A stretch of 64,000 nt of DNA from Micromussa lordhowensis (GCA_964020085.1 OZ026600.1:29816343-29880342), one strand, 5' to 3'. Shown: positions 19,080 through 34,200, numbered from the stretch's first letter. Numbers and translations: made by a program. The notes: generated by a model from the sequence alone, not told the origin.

Positions 19080-20500
19080 ACTTATTGTAAAATGGTTGTT
19101 CTCGTGTCTATATCCAAATCTCCTTTTGTCTTTTTAATATCAGCTTTATAAACGTCTTTATTCATTTATTCCCCCATCTGTCTGCTTTACAATTTGTCGA
19201 TAGTGTAAAGGAAAATGAGTTTATACTTTCGTCTTCATTTAGGAACGGCTAGGAACGGTTAACATAACCAGGAAGCACAGCAAAGGGCTCTTAGCTGGAC
19301 ACGTGGAATTTGACGAAGGCATACGAATTTGAAGAATCGTGAATATCGGACAGTATTTGCTTAGATAAGAGCTATGCAAACCCTATGGGATTTTGCTGAT
19401 ATTAAATTTAGTAAATATTTTAATGAAATATTTTTTCGACATTAACTTTATGAAAATCATTATATACATGTAAATGAACCCTGTCATATAATTGTGGCAT
19501 GATGACGAGATAATCTTAGTCATGATCGACTTTAGCCACAATTATTTGATTTGCGTACTTTTAAAAGTTTTGCTTGGTTTCTGTAAAATTTTACAAAATC
19601 AACATCCGGCTAAATTTAGAATCCGAGCAAATTTCAAGCCTCAGCGCTTGTCTGACAGCAACTGAAAATATAACGTTGGACATATCTGTTGTTCATAGCC
19701 CCTCACTTCGATATAGCGACATTTCGAAACTAGCTCTGAAGATAACAAAACAATGTAAACTGGTGAGTTTCTCTTGTCTTGTATTTCGCCCACAGAGTTG
19801 CATGGATGATTAGACAGCTATTGTACACCAAATACATGTTAGAATTGAGGCCGTAAGGTAGATTTTATTTTAACTGAAGCCGGCAAGCTTTAGGGTCATC
19901 CCAAAATATGCGAATTAAAACAAAATATAATATTTAGCTATGTTAATCTAATAAATAAAGTATTTTATCGAAAACCTGCTTGACACAATTTGATTATAGG
20001 ATAAATTTATTTTCTTAGCAACAGTGAATATTGCAATGTGCACTGCCTCGAGAATAGATGCCTCTGGTTCTGCAGTGTTTACTCTTTCTCGTTAACTTTA
20101 TGTGCCTAAGAAACTAAGATGAACATTTCTTTATTCCTTAGGAAAGCAGCTCTGTAAGTAAACAGGTGTTCTCCACGGCACAAATGGAAAAAATTGAAAC
20201 AAGAGCCTAGAAGTGCACATATCACAAGTCATATCGTATTACGCTGGATGCATTGTAGTACTGACAAGCCGTTATAATGAATTTTAATTGCACCCGAACA
20301 GGAACAAATCTGTGTGCAGTGAGACAAGTGGCCGAACTCTTTTCCACTGAAATTCAGTCATTCTTCGTTGTTTATTAACAGTTAAGTCTTGCGATTGAGG
20401 TCAAATAGGTTTTTCTTGGCAACAGTGAAATTGTTAACTTACTAAGTTCTGTATAAGCCTGAAAAAGTTCAGTCAGTCACTTTTTAGCCCACCAATTTTG
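19080..20500. other. AT-rich intergenic stretch, no gene seen
   Basis: No EGF-type or other convincing exon on either strand. Several AATAAA-like words occur. It lies between the stop of the first nidogen-like gene and the first visible exon of the second. Confidence 0.4.
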
Positions 20501-20512
20501 AACTATCGGTCA

Positions 20513-20626
20513 GAACTTCATGCTAGCCCACATATCCATATATGGATAGGACATAACCATATATATGGATATATATGGATAAGACAATATGGGAGTGTGC
20601 TCTATATGTGGGCTAGCATGAAGTTC
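20513..20626. mobile_element. Foldback element with AT-rich centre
   Basis: GAACTTCATGCTAGCCCACA at the left is matched by its complement ending at 20626. The centre is a run of ATATGGATA-type words. GAACTATCGG occurs just outside both ends (20501 and 20632), perhaps part of a longer target duplication. Confidence 0.65.
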
Positions 20627-20639
20627 TTGCCGAACTATC

Positions 20640-21980
20640 GGATTGTACTGTGCTTGTTCCCGTTACATAATTTCTTTGCTTCTAGATCTTTCTTTTGTGT
20701 TTTTGGTAGCAGATTCCTTGCAGGCCTCATTGCATTGTAACTTCAATGTATTTAACACCTTTTTTTTCTTTTAATAAACTAAGCATTTTAAACAAAGTTC
20801 TCACTGACTAATAATGTCAGCATCCATATTTGTTATGCTCCCCATCGTGACCTTTTATCATGCAGAAAACAATAACTTATAACAATAACTGATATTAAGA
20901 TGAAGGCGTGTCTTTTAATTTTCCACGATGATCTTTTTATCGAAACCTTAGCTACAATTGTTTTTCGATCAGGTAATAACTGAGCCATCTATGAAGGTAT
21001 GACACAAACCCACTTTTCGGGCGATGTTTCTATCGGCAGCAGTTACAAGGACCCATTGTGTTTATCAAAAATTAAACAATGGCCCGTGTCTACAAAATCT
21101 AATTGTAAATCAAGGTGTGTTTCTTATGCTTCCCTGATGATCTTTTGTCGAGGCTTTCCCCAAGAGTTCTGTCTACTTCTCACATTATTTCCAGGTGTTC
21201 TTGACAATTTCCTAACCCCTTAAAATGCGTTAGACGTTCCCCCACGATGTCAATTTACTTGGTTATGGTAAAGGAAGAGATCCTAACTGAACTAAGGTTG
21301 ATTAGCCAGGGACCTATTCAGCTGTTAAACATTAACACTTAGTTCTTACACGAGTAAAATTTGAAGCCGGCAATTGTAGTACTAGTAAAAAACAAAGTAT
21401 ATTCACGCTGTTTGGGCAGTCAGTGTTCATGATAAAAGAAAGACTTTAAAAAACAATTTAACTACCTAAAAAGAAATGAAAAATACTTAATTTTTAGCCG
21501 CCCTTCTGCTGTCTCCTTCAGAGCAAAATAACGACTTAAATTATTTAAGAGATTCTTTTTGAGACTTGTTTTAGGTCCCTCGGGCGTGAAAAAAAACAAA
21601 CTAATGGCTCTCCTTTACTCATAAATTGCTTCTCTCTGAGTAGGTTTTTTATGAATTCTTAGACTTCAAAACATTCTCTCCCTCAAAATATTTGATTTGT
21701 GAACTAAGCTATGGAATTTCTAAGCTGCTTTGTGACCCTCTTCTGCCCCGATTATGGGTGTCACGTCAAACGGCGTGTTCAAGCACTAAATACCTTCAGT
21801 TCGATCACTAAATACTGTGTGCATGTTTTGCCGGCAATCCGTCTCAATTTGCTTGGCACCACCTGTAAGGCTGTTTGGATCCACCTATCAACCGAACAGG
21901 CTCTCTCTCTCCTTTCGGACCCGAACAGTGGCCTCACGCTTTGTTCATGCTGAATTGATGCTTCTTCACTGCAATTATGT
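20640..21980. other. Intergenic stretch, no gene seen
   Basis: AT-rich, with two diverged copies of a phrase like TTTCTTATGCTTCCCTGATGATCTTTTGTCGA (split between ~20905 and ~21118). No exon recognised. Confidence 0.35.
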
Positions 21981-22128
21981 AATATATCAAGCACGAGGGA
22001 CAGTGTTTCATCGGGATATCCAAACACCGAGAAGAGAGTTGAAAATACGACGCGCAGCGGAGAATTTTTGACGAAATTCGAGGTGTTTGGATAGCCGATG
22101 AAACACTGTCTCGAGTGTTTGATATATC
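21981..22128. mobile_element. Foldback element, paralogue at 58566
   Basis: The left arm (ATATATCAAGCACGAGGGAC onward) pairs with the right arm ending GTGTTTGATATATC. The left arm, centre and following ~150 bases recur at 58566-58785, where the right arm is missing. Confidence 0.7.
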
Positions 22129-22294
22129 TTCTCAATCAAAACAAAAACTAAGGAGTAAACAAAGAAGTAAAATCGTCAACATCTATGCTAATTAAGACCG
22201 GGTATCCAAACCACCGTCACGGTCATGATTTCCTTTGTTTTAACTTGATGAATTATTAATGAGTTTGAGAACTTCTAATCTCTTCCCGGTATAG

Positions 22295-25200
22295 ATGTTG
22301 ACGAATGCCAAGCTGCAAATAACAGCTGTCATCAGCATGCTAATTGTCTTAACAGTCCTGGGTCATTTTCTTGCCGTTGCAAGCTGGGATACAAAGAAAA
22401 CGGTTTTGAGTGCGAATGTAAGTAGCAATGCATCTGTTGATAGTACTATGATCCCAAAAGCGCTCGTTTTTGTACGGTTTTTGGAAATAGATCAGTTTTG
22501 CGAGACATATTTACTATTTCTAATCCACATGTCGAAAATTAGAATTGATTTACTTTGGCAAAAATGTATGGGTTGTTTTTCTTTATTCCAAACTCGCCTG
22601 ATCTCGGTATTTCTCTTGAATTGTCTCTACTATGAGTGCCACTATAGTCAGATTGAACATCATCTTTTGACACATAATAGAAAAAAAACTAGCAGTCTTC
22701 AATTTCCATATCTGTTCGTACGATAAAACAAGCCTATTCAATCTTAATTCTCAAACTCACAGAAAACAAAAATATTATATTCTGCCAGTGACTAGTTCCC
22801 AATAGAAATTCACCTCCAAATAGTCTTCCTCTGAATAGCTACACGGTGAGATTTCTGCCACTGATTTGACGGGTATACATATTTTGTTCAGCATAATAAA
22901 CAGTGACATATAAAGGAACTTCTCTTTGGCTTCTCAACCGAATAGTCACCCGTAAAATTTCCACAAACAAGCATGGCAAGGCTTACTTTTCTAATGCTAG
23001 GGCTAAGACAGTTTTAATGATATTTGTTATGTGATAATTACAGCTGACGGCACCTGTGCGGGAGAAGTGTGTCACGTAAACGCCAAATGTCGCAACTTGA
23101 TTCAGGGACCAACCTGCGTGTGCAAGAGTGGCTACCAAGGGACTGGGAACACATGCACTGGTGAGTGGGCTTTCAGAAAGAATCCCCTTAGAAACTGCTA
23201 AAATTTAACATAATGATCTACATTGTTTACTCTCTCGACACAAGTCAGGAACGTAAAAAAATATGATCTCTACTTCAACTCGGATTCGAACCAGCGACCT
23301 AAGGATATCAATTACACTTCTACAGTCCTCCGCTCTACCAACTGAGCTATCGAAGGAAGGCATGTGCAACTAGAGTATCCAAGGGCAGATATCGATATTA
23401 TATCAGGCCAAACCGACAAAATTGAAGGGGAATATACAGAGATCCATTTCCTTTCAAAAGGTAACAAGAATACGAGTTTCAAGAAAAACCAAAAAGCAAA
23501 TTAAAAGAGTTATGTATACTAAAACAAAATACTTTGAAAGTGGAACACCCAAGCTCTCGGTTAGGTTAAAGAAAGAAAATGATTCCTTCGAGCCGGATTC
23601 GAACAAGCGCCTAAGGATAACAACTTCACATCTACAGTCCTCCCCTCTACCAACTGACCTATCGAAGGAAGGCGTAAGCAGTTAAGATACCAAACGGCAT
23701 ATATCGATATTATGTCAGGCGAAACCGATAAAATTAAAGGGGAATACACAGATATTCCATAGGTAAAAAGAATACGAGTTTCATGAAAAGCCAAAGACTG
23801 TAGACTTAAACAAAATACTTTGGAAGTGGAACACGCGAGCTGTCGGTTACGTTAAAGAAAGAAAAAAAATCCTTCGAGTAGGATTCGTACCAGCGAACTA
23901 AGGATAACAACTTCGCCTCTACAGTCCTCCGCTATACCAACTGAGCTCTCGAAGGAACACGTTATGTGAATGTATTAAATTGTGTCTAGAGAAATTACGA
24001 GCAAACATATTTTCACTTAACTTATCTTAGATCCAAGGACAAAAGAGTCTTCAATTGAGTGTCGTAAGACAAAAACCAGTGTGATCACTCTGGCCAATAA
24101 AAAAGGACACAGAAAATCCAATAAACCAATCGAAACTTGAGGGCGCAAAGCGCGGTAAAAGGTATACGAACGAGTCACAATATTGGTTTGATTTTTCTTT
24201 AAGCCAATCGTGTGGCGTAGTTAGGAAAACCACATACGTTTCGACGCTGAAATGAACACTGCTCTATATTAGGAAGAGAAAAATAACTGAAGAAAGTAAT
24301 TTGCAACCTGAAAGTAAAAAGAACCAGCGACCTAACGATATCAATTCATCATCTACAGTCCTCCGTTCTACCAACTGAGCTATCGAAGGAAGGCGTATGC
24401 AACTACGATATTAGTGGGTAGACTTTATTACATACCAAACTTGTAAGATTCAAGAAGAATTTACTAGATTCGATCTTTTCCTTTTATAAGGTAACAAGAA
24501 TACGAGTTTCAAGGAAAACGTAATGAAAAGAGTTCTGTATACTCAAATGAAATACTTTGTAAGTGGAACGCGCGAGCCGTAGGTTAAGTTAAAACAAAAG
24601 AAAAAGATTCCTTCGAGCCGGATTCGAACCAGCGACCTAAGGATATCAATACATCTTCTACAGTCCTCCGCTCTACCAACTGAGCTATCGAAGGAAGGCG
24701 TATGCAATTACGATTTCAGTGGGTAGACGTTATTTCATGCCAAACTGATAGGATTCAAGAAGAATTTACTAGATTCGATCTTTTCCTTTCATAAGGTAAC
24801 AAGAATACGAGTTTCTAGGAAAACCTAATGAAAAGAGTTATGTATACTCAAATAAAATACTTTGAAAGTGGAACGTGCGAGCTGTAGGTTAAGTTACAAA
24901 AAAAGAAAAAGATTCAGTGGGTGGACGTTATTTCTTGCCAAACTGATAGGATTCAGGAAGAATTTACTAGATTCGATCTTTTCCTTTCATAAGGTAACAT
25001 GAATACGAGTTTCTACGAAAACCTAATGAAAAGAGTTATGTATACTCAAATAAAATACTTTGAAAGTTGAACGCGCGAGCTGTATGTTAAGATAAAAAAA
25101 AGGAAAAAGATTCCTTCGAGCCGGATTCGAACCAGCGACCTAAGGATATCAATTCATCTTCTACAGTCCTCCGCTCTACCAACTGAGCTATCGAAGGAAG

Positions 25201-28200
25201 GCGAATGTTACGATTTCAGTGGATAGAGGTTATTTCATGCCAAACTGGTAGCATTCAAGAAGAATTTACTAGATTCGATCTTTTCCTTTCATAAGGTAAC
25301 AAGAATATAAGTTTCTAGAAAAATCTAATGAAAAGAGTTGTGTATACTGAAATAAAATACTTTGAAAGTGGAACGCGCGAGCTGTAGGTTAAGTTAAAAA
25401 AAAGAAAAAGATTCCTTCGAGCCGGATTCGAACCAGCGACCTAAGGATATCAATTCACCTTCTACAGTGCTCCGCTCTACCAACTGAGCTATCGAAGGAA
25501 GGCGTATGCAATTACGATTTCAGTGGATAGAGGTTATTTCATGCCAAACTGGCAGGATTCAAGCAGAATTTACTAGTTTCGATATTTTCCTTTCATAAGG
25601 TAACAAGAATACGAGTTTCTTGGAAAACCTAATGAAAAGAGTTATGTATACTCAAATAAAATACTTTGAAAGTGGAACGGGCGAGCTGTAGCTTAAGTTA
25701 AAAAAAAAAGAAAAAGATTCCTTCGAGCCGGATTCGAACCAGCGACCTAAGGATATCAATTCATCTTCTACAGTGCTCCGCTCTACCAACTGAGCTATCG
25801 AAGGAAGGCGTATGCAATTACGATTTCAGTGGATAGAGGTTATTTCATGCCAAACTGGTAGCATTCAAGAAGAATTTACTAGATTCGATCTTTTCCTTTC
25901 ATAAGGTAACATGAATACGAGTTTCTACGAAAACCTAATGAAAAGAGTTATGTATACTCAAATAAAATACTTTGAAAGTTGAACGCGCGAGCTGTATGTT
26001 AAGATAAAAAAAGGAAAAAGATTCCTTCGAGCCGGATTCGAACCAGCGACCCAAGGATATCAATTCATCTTCTACAGTCCTCCGCTCTACCAACTGAGCT
26101 ATCGAAGGAAGGCGTATGCAACTACGATATTAGTAGGTAGACTTTATTACATACCAAACTTGTAAGATTCAAGAAGAATTTACTAGATTCGATCTTTTCC
26201 TTTTATAAGGTAACAAGAATACGAGTTTCAAGGAAAACGTAATGAAAAGAGTTCTGTATACTCAAATAAAATACTTTAAAAGTGGAACGTGCGAGCTGTA
26301 GGTTAAGTTACAAAAAAAGAAAAAGATTCAGTGGGTGGACGTTATTTCTTGCCAAACTGATAGGATTCAGGAAGAATTTACTAGATTCGATCTTTTCCTT
26401 TCATAAGGTGACATGAATACGAGTTTCTAGGAAAACCTAATGAAAAGAGTTATGTATACTCAAATAAAATACTTTGAATGTGGAACGGGCCAGCCGTAGG
26501 TTAAGTTAAAAAAAAAGAAAAAGATTCCTTCGAGCCGGATTCGAACCAGCGACCTAAGGATATCAATTCATCTTCTACAGTCCTCCGCTCTACCAACTGA
26601 GCTATCGAAGGAAGGCGAGTGTTACGATTTCAGTGGATAGAGGCTATTTCATGCCAAACTGGTAGCATTCAAGAAGAATTTACTAGATTCGATCTTTTCC
26701 TTTCATAAGGTAACAAGAATATAAGTTTCTAGGAAAACCTAATGAAAAGAGTTGTGTATACTGAAATAAAATACTTTGAAAGTGGAACGCGCGAGCTGTA
26801 GGTTAAGTTAAAAAAAAGAAAAAGATTCCTTCGAGCCGGATTCGAACCAGCGACTTGAGGATATCAATTCATCTTCTACAGTGCTCCGCTCTACCACATG
26901 AGCTATCGAAGGAAGGCGTATGCAATTACGATTTCAGTGGACAGACGTTATTTTATGCCAAACTGGTAGGATTCAAGAAGAATTTACTAGATTAGATCTT
27001 TTCCTTTCATAAGGTAACATGAATACGAGTTTCGAGGAAAACCTAATGAAAAGAGTTCTGTACACTCAAATAAAATAATTTGAATGTGGAACGCGCCAGC
27101 TGTAGGTTAAGTTAAAAGAAAGAAAAAGATTCCGTCGAGCCGGATTCGAACCAGCGACCTAAGGATATCAATTCATCTTCTACAGTCCTCCGCTCTACCA
27201 ACTGAGCTACCGAAGGAAGGCGTATGCCGTTACGACTTCAGTGGGTAGACGTTATTTCTTGCCAAACTGGTAGGATTCAGGAAGAATTTACTAGATTCGA
27301 TCTTTTCCTTTCATAAGGTAACAAGAATACGAGTTTCTTGGAAGACCTAATGAAAAGAGTTATGTACACTCAAATAAAATACTTTGAAAGTGGAACGCGC
27401 GAGCTGTAGGTTAAGTTAAAAAAAAAAATGAAAAAGATTCCTTCGAGCCGGATTCGAACCAGCGACCTAAGGATATCAATTCATCTTCTACAGTCCTCCG
27501 CTCTACCAACTGAGCTATCGAAGGAAGGCGTTTGCAATTACGATTTCAGTGGACAGAGCTTATTTCATGCCAAACTGGTAGGATTCAAGAAGAATTTACT
27601 AGATTCGATCTTTTCCTTTCATAAGGTAACAAGAATACGAGTTTCGAGGAAAACCTAATGAAAAGAGTTATGTATACTCAAATAAAATAATTTGAATGTG
27701 GAACGCGCGAGCTGTAGGTTAAGTTAAAAAAAAAGAAAAAGATTCCTTCGAGCCGGATTCGAACCAGCGACCTAAGGATATCAATTCATCTTCTACAGTC
27801 CTCCGCTTTACCAACTGAGCTATCGAAGGAAGGCGAATGTTACGATTTCAGTGGATAGAGCTTATTTCATGCCAAACTGGTAGCATTCAAGAAGAATTTA
27901 CTAGATTCGATCTTTTCCTTTCATAAGGTAACAAGAATATAAGTTTCTAGGAAAACCTAATGAAAAGAGTTGTGTATACTGAAATAAAATACTTTGAAAG
28001 TGGAACGCGCGAGCTGTAGGTTAAGTTAAAAAAAAAAAGGAAAAAGAGTCCTTCGATCCGGATTAGAACCAGCGACCTAAGGATACCAATTCATCTCCTA
28101 CAGTCCTCCGCTCTACCAACTGAGCTACCGAAGGAAGGCGTATGCCGTTACGACTTCAGTGGGTGGACGTTATTTCTTGCCAAACTGGTAGGATTCAGGA

Positions 28201-31200
28201 AGAATTTACTAGATTCGATCTTTTCCTTTCATAAGGTAACAAGAATACGAGTTTCTTGGAAAACCTAATGAAAAGAGTTATGTATACTCAAATAAAATAC
28301 TTTGAAAGTGGAACGCGCGAGCTGTATGTTAAGTTAAAAAAAAAAAGGAAAAAGATTCCTTCGAGCCGGATACGAACCAGCGACCTAAGGATATCAATTC
28401 ATCTTCTACAGTCCTCCGCTCTAACAACTGAGCTATCGAAGGAAGGCGTATGCAATTACGATCTCAGTGGGTGGACGTTATTTCTTGCCAAACTGGTAGG
28501 ATACAGGAAGAATTTACTAGATTCGATATTTTCCTTTCATAAGGTAACAAGAATACGAGTTTCTTGGAAAACCTAATGAAAAGAGTTATGTATACTCAAA
28601 TAAAATACTTTGAAAGTGGAACGGGCGAGCTGTAGCTTAAGTTAAAAAAAAAAAAGAAAAAGATTCCTTCGAGCCGGATTCGAACCAGCGACCTAAGGAT
28701 ATCAATTCATCTTCTACAGTCCTCCGCTCTACCAACTGAGCTATCGAAGGAAGGCGTTTGCAATTACGATTTCAGTGGACAGAGCTTATTTCATGCCAAA
28801 CTGGTAGGATTCAAGAAGAATTTACTAGATTCGATCTTTTCCTTTCATAAGGTAACATGAATACGAGTTTCTAGGAAAACCTAATGAAAAGAGTTATGTA
28901 TACTCAAATAAAATAATTTGAATGTGGAACGCGCGAGCTGTATATGTTAAGATAAAAAAAGGAAAAATATTCAGTGGGTGGACGTTATTTCTTGCCAAAC
29001 TAATAGGATTCAGGAAGAATTTACTAGATTCGATCTTTTCCTTTCATAAGGTGACATGAATACGAGTTTCTAGGAAAACCTAATGAAAAGAGTTATGTAT
29101 ACTCAAATAAAATACTTTGAATGTGGAACGGGCCAGCTGTAGGTTAAGTTAAAAAAAAAGAAAAAGATTCCTTCGAGCCGGATTCGAACCAGCGACCTAA
29201 GGATATCAATTCATCTTCTACAGTCCTCCGCTCTACCAACTGAGCTATCGAAGGAAGGCGTATGCAATTACGATTTCAGTGGGTAGACGTTATTTCATGC
29301 CAAACTGATAGGATTCAAGAAGAATTTACTAGATTCGATCTTTTCCTTTCATAAGGTAACAAGAATACGAGTTTCTAGGAAAACCTAATGAAAAGAGTTA
29401 TGTATACTCAAATAAAATACTTTGAAAGTGGAACGTGCGAGCTGTAGGTGAAGTTACAAAAAAAGGAAAAAGATGCAGTGGCTGGACGTTATTTCTTGCC
29501 AAACTGATAGGATTCAGGAAGAATTTACTAGATTCGATCTTTTCCTTTCATAAGGTGACATGAATACGAGTTTCTAGGAAAACCTAATGAAAAGAGTTAT
29601 GTATACTTAAATAAAATACTTTGAATGTGGAACGGGCCAGCTGTAGGTTAAGTTAAAAAAAAGAAAAAGATTCCTTCGAGGCGGATTCGAACCAGCGACC
29701 TAAGGATATCAATTCATCTTCTACAGTCCTCCGCTCTACCAACTGAGCTATCGAAGGAAGGCGAATGTTACGATTTCAGTGGATAGAGGTTATTTCATGC
29801 CAAACTGGTAGCATTCAAGAAGAATTTACTAGATTCGATCTTTTCCTTTCATAAGGTAACAAGAATATAAGTTTCTAGGAAAACCTAATGAAAAGAGTTG
29901 TGTATACTGAAATAAAATACTTTGAAAGTGGAACGCCCGAGCTGTAGGTTAAGTTAAAAAAAAGAAAAAGATTCCTTCGAGCCGGATTCGAAACAGCGAC
30001 CTAAGGATATCAATTCATCTTCTACAGTCCTCCGCTCTACCAACTGAGCTACCGAAGGAAGGCGTATGCCGTTACAACTTCAGTGGGTAGACGTTATTTC
30101 TTGCCAAACTGGTAGGATTCAGGAAGAATTTACTAGATTCGATCTTTTCCTTTCATAAGGTAACAAGAATACGAGTTTCTTGGAAAACCTAATGAAAAGA
30201 GTTATGTACACTCAAATAAAATACTTTGAAAGTGGAACGCGCGAGCTGTAGGTTAAGTTAAAAAAAAAAGGAAAAAGATTCCTTCGATCCGGATTCGAAC
30301 CAGCGACGTAAGGATATCAATTCATCTCCTACAGTCCTCCGCTCTACCAACTGAGCTATCAAAGGAAGGCGTATGCAATTACGATTTCAGTGGGTGGACG
30401 TTATTTCTTGCCAAACTGGTAGGATTCAAGAAGAATTTACTAGATTCGATCTTTTCCTTTCATAAGGTAACAAGAATACGAGTTTCTTGGAAAACCTAAT
30501 GAAAAGAGTTATGTATACTCAAATAAAATACTTTGAAAGTGGAACGCGCGAGCTGTATGTTAAGTTAAAAAAAAAAGGAAAAAGATTCCTTCGAGCGGGA
30601 TACGAACCAGCGACCTAAGGATATCAATTCATCTTCTACAGTCCTCCGCTCTAACAACTGAGCTATCGAAGGAAGGCGTATGCAATTACGATCTCAGTGG
30701 GTGGACGTTATTTCTTGCCAAACTGGTAGGATACAGGAAGAATTTACTAGATTCGATCTTTTCCTTTCATAAGGTAACATGAATACGAGTTTCTTGGAAA
30801 ACCTAATGAAAAGAGTTATGTATACTCAAATAAAATACTTTAAAAGTGGAACGGGCGAGCTGTAGCTTAAGTTAAAAAAAAAAAAGAAAAAGATTCCTTC
30901 GAGCCGGATTAAGGATATCAATTCATCGTCTACAGTCCTCCGCTCTACCAACTGAGCTACCAAAGGAAGGCGTATGCAACTACGATTTCAGTGATACACG
31001 TAATTTCCTGCCAAACTGGTAGGATTCAGGAAGAATTTACTAGATTCGATCTGTTTCTTTCATAAGGTAACAAGAATACGAGTTTCTTGGAAAACCTAAT
31101 GAAAAGAGTTATGTATACTCAAATAAAATACTTTGAAAGTGGAACGCGCCAGCTGTAGGTTAAGTTAAAAAAAAAGAAAAAGATTCCTTCAAGCCGGATT

Positions 31201-34200
31201 CGAACCAGCGACCTAAGGATATCAATTCATCTTCTACAGTCCTCCGCTCTACCAACTGAGCTATCGAAGGCAGGCGTATGCAATTTCGATTTCAGTGGAC
31301 AGACGTTATTTCATGCCAAACTGGTAGGATTCAAGAAGAATCTACTAGATTCGATCTTGTCCTTTCATAAGGTAACATGAATACGAGTTTCTAGGAAAAC
31401 CTGATCAAAAGAGTTATGTATACTCAAATAAAATACTTTGAAAGTGGAACGGGAGAGCTGTATGTTAAGTTAAAAAAAGGAAAAAGATTCCTTCGAGCCG
31501 GATTCGAACCAGCCACCTAAGGATATCAATTCATCTTCTACAGTCCTCCGCTCTACCAACTGAGCTATCGAAGGAAGGCGTATGCAATTACGATTTCAGT
31601 GGATAGAGGTTATTTCATGCCAAACTGGTAGGATTCAAGAAGAATTTACTAGATTCGATCTTTTCCTTTCATAAGGTAACAAGAATATGAGTTTCTAGGA
31701 AAACCTAATGAAAAGAGTTATCTATACTTAACTAAAATACTTTGAAAGTTGAACGCGCGAGCTGTATGTTAAGATAAAAAAAAGGAATTACGAATTACGA
31801 TTCCAGTGGGTGGACGTTATTTCTTGCCAAACTGGTAGGATACAGGAAGAATTTACTAGATTCAATATTTATCTTTCATAAGGTAACAAGAATACGAGTT
31901 TCTTGGAAAACCTAATGAAAAGAGTTATGTATACTCAAATAAAATACTTTGAAAGTGGAACGGGCGAGCTGTAGCTTAAGTTAAAAAAAAAAAATGAAAA
32001 AGATTCCTTCGAGCCGGATTCGAACCAGCGACCTAAGGATATCAATTCATCTTCTACAGTCCTCCGCTCTACCAACGGAGCTATCGAAGGAAGGCGTATG
32101 CAATTACGATCTCAGTGGATAGAGGTTTTTTCATGCCAAACTGGTAGGATTCAGGAAGAATTTACTAGATTCGATCTTTTCCTTTCATAAGGTGACATGA
32201 ATACGAGTTTCTAGGAAAACCTAATGAAAAGAGTTATGTATACTCAAATAAAATACTTTGAAAGTGGAACGGGAGAGCTGTATATTAAGTTAAACAAAAG
32301 GAAAAAGATTCCTTCGAGCCGGATACGAACCAGCCACCTAAGGATATCAATTCATCTTCTACAGTCCTCCGCTCTACCAACTGAGCTATCGAAGGAAGGC
32401 GTATGCAATTACGATTTCAGTGGATAGAGGTTATTTCATGCCAAACTGGTAGGATTCAAGAAGAATTTACTAGATTCGATCTTTTCCTTTCATAAGGTAA
32501 CATGAATACGAGTTTCTACGAAAACCTAATGAAAAGAGTTATGTATACTCAAATAAAATACTTTGAAAGTTGAACGCGCGAGCTGTATGTTAAGATAAAA
32601 AAAAGGAAAAAGATTCCTTCGAGCCGGATTCGAACCAGCGACCTAAGGATATCAATTCATCTTCTACAGTCCTCCGCTCTACCAACTGAGCTATCGAAGG
32701 AAGGCGTATGCAATTTCGATTTCAGTGGACAGACGTTATTTCATACCAAACTGGTAGGATTCAAGAAGAATTTACTAGATTCGATCTTTTCCTTTCATAA
32801 GGTAACAAGAATATGAGTTTCTAGGAAAACCTAATGAAAAGAGTTATGTATACTCAAATAAAATACTTTGAAAGTTGAACGCGCGAGCTGTATGTTAAGA
32901 TAAAAAAAAGGAAAAAGATTCCTTCGAGCCGGATTCGAACCAGCGACCTAAGGATATCAATTCATCTCCTACAGTCCTCCGCTCTACCAACTGAGCTATC
33001 AAAGGAAGGCGTATCCAATTACGATTTCAGTGGGTGGACGTTATTTCTTGCCAAACTGGTAGGATACAGGAAAAATTTACTAGATTCGATATTTTCCTTT
33101 CATAAGGTAACAAGAATACGAGTTTCTTGGAAAACCTAATGAAAAGAGTTTTGTATACTCAAATAAAATACTTTGAAAGTGGAACGGGCGAGCTGTATGT
33201 TAAGTTAAAAAAAAAAGAAAAAGATTCCTTCGAGCCGGATTCGAACCAGCGACCTAAGGATATCAATTCATCTTCTACAGTCCTCCGCTCTACCAACAGA
33301 GCTATCGAAGGAAGGCGTATGCAATTTCGATTTCAGTGGACAGACGTTATTTCATACCAAACTGGTAGGATTCAAGAAGAATTTACTAGATTCGATCTTT
33401 TCCTTTCATAAGGTAACAAGAATATGAGTTTCTAGGAAAACCTAATGAAAAGAGTTATGTATACTCAAATAAAATACTTTGAAAGTTGAACGCGCGAGCT
33501 GTATGTTAAGATAAAAAAAAGGAATTACGAATTACGATTCCAGTGGGTGGACGTTATTTCTTGCCAAACTGGTAGGATACAGGAAGAATTTACTAGATTC
33601 GATATTTTCCTTTCATAAGGTAACAAGAATACGAGTTTCTTGGAAAACCTAATGAAAAGAGTTATGTATACTCAAATAAAATACTTTGAAAGTGGAACGG
33701 GCGAGCTGTAGCTTAAGTTAAAAAAAAAAAATGAAAAAGATTCCTTCGAGCCGGATTCGAACCAGCGACCTAGGGATATCAATTCGTCTTCTACAGTCCT
33801 CCGCTCTACCAACTGAGCTATCGAAGGGAGGCGTTTGCCTTTACGATTTCAGTGGGTACATGTTATTTCTTGCCAAACTAGTAGGTTTCAAGAAGAATTT
33901 ACTAGATTCGATCTTGTCCTTTCATAAGGTAACAAGAATACGAGTTTCGAGGAAAACCTAATGAAAAGAGTTATGTATAATCAAATAAAATACTTTGAAA
34001 GTGGACCGCGCGAACTGTAGGTTAAGTTAAAAGAAAGAAAAAGATTCCTTCGAGCCGGATTCGAACCAGCGACCTAAGGATATCAACTCATCTTCTACAG
34101 TCCTCCGCTCTACCAACTGAGCTATCGAAGGAAGGCGTATGCAATTACGATTTCAGTGGATAGACGTTATTTCATGCCAAACTGGTAGGATTCAGGAAGA

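Larger units (their letters stand above)
23271..27550 (-). repeat. tRNA-Tyr array, part A
   Basis: Tandem units of about 301-308 bp, each with an 86-bp minus-strand tRNA-Tyr gene and a ~220-bp spacer. Read on the minus strand, the gene has acceptor CCTTCGA/TCGAAGG plus discriminator A, D arm GCTC/GAGC, anticodon GTA, a 13-nt intron AAGATGAATTGAT after position 37, and T loop TTCGAAT. A and B boxes are therefore intact in consensus copies. The spacer downstream of each gene begins with a run of five or more T on the coding strand, a standard Pol III stop. The first four copies (23271-24389) are diverged edge copies; homogeneous units begin at 24609. Confidence 0.95.

Noticed and set aside
19244..19332. 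A possible exon after an AG at 19243 with a short open frame ending in TGA, as a continuation of the first gene
   Set aside because: The first gene already ends cleanly at the discoidin domain stop. A 3' UTR exon is possible (GTAAGT at ~17894), but there is no positive support.
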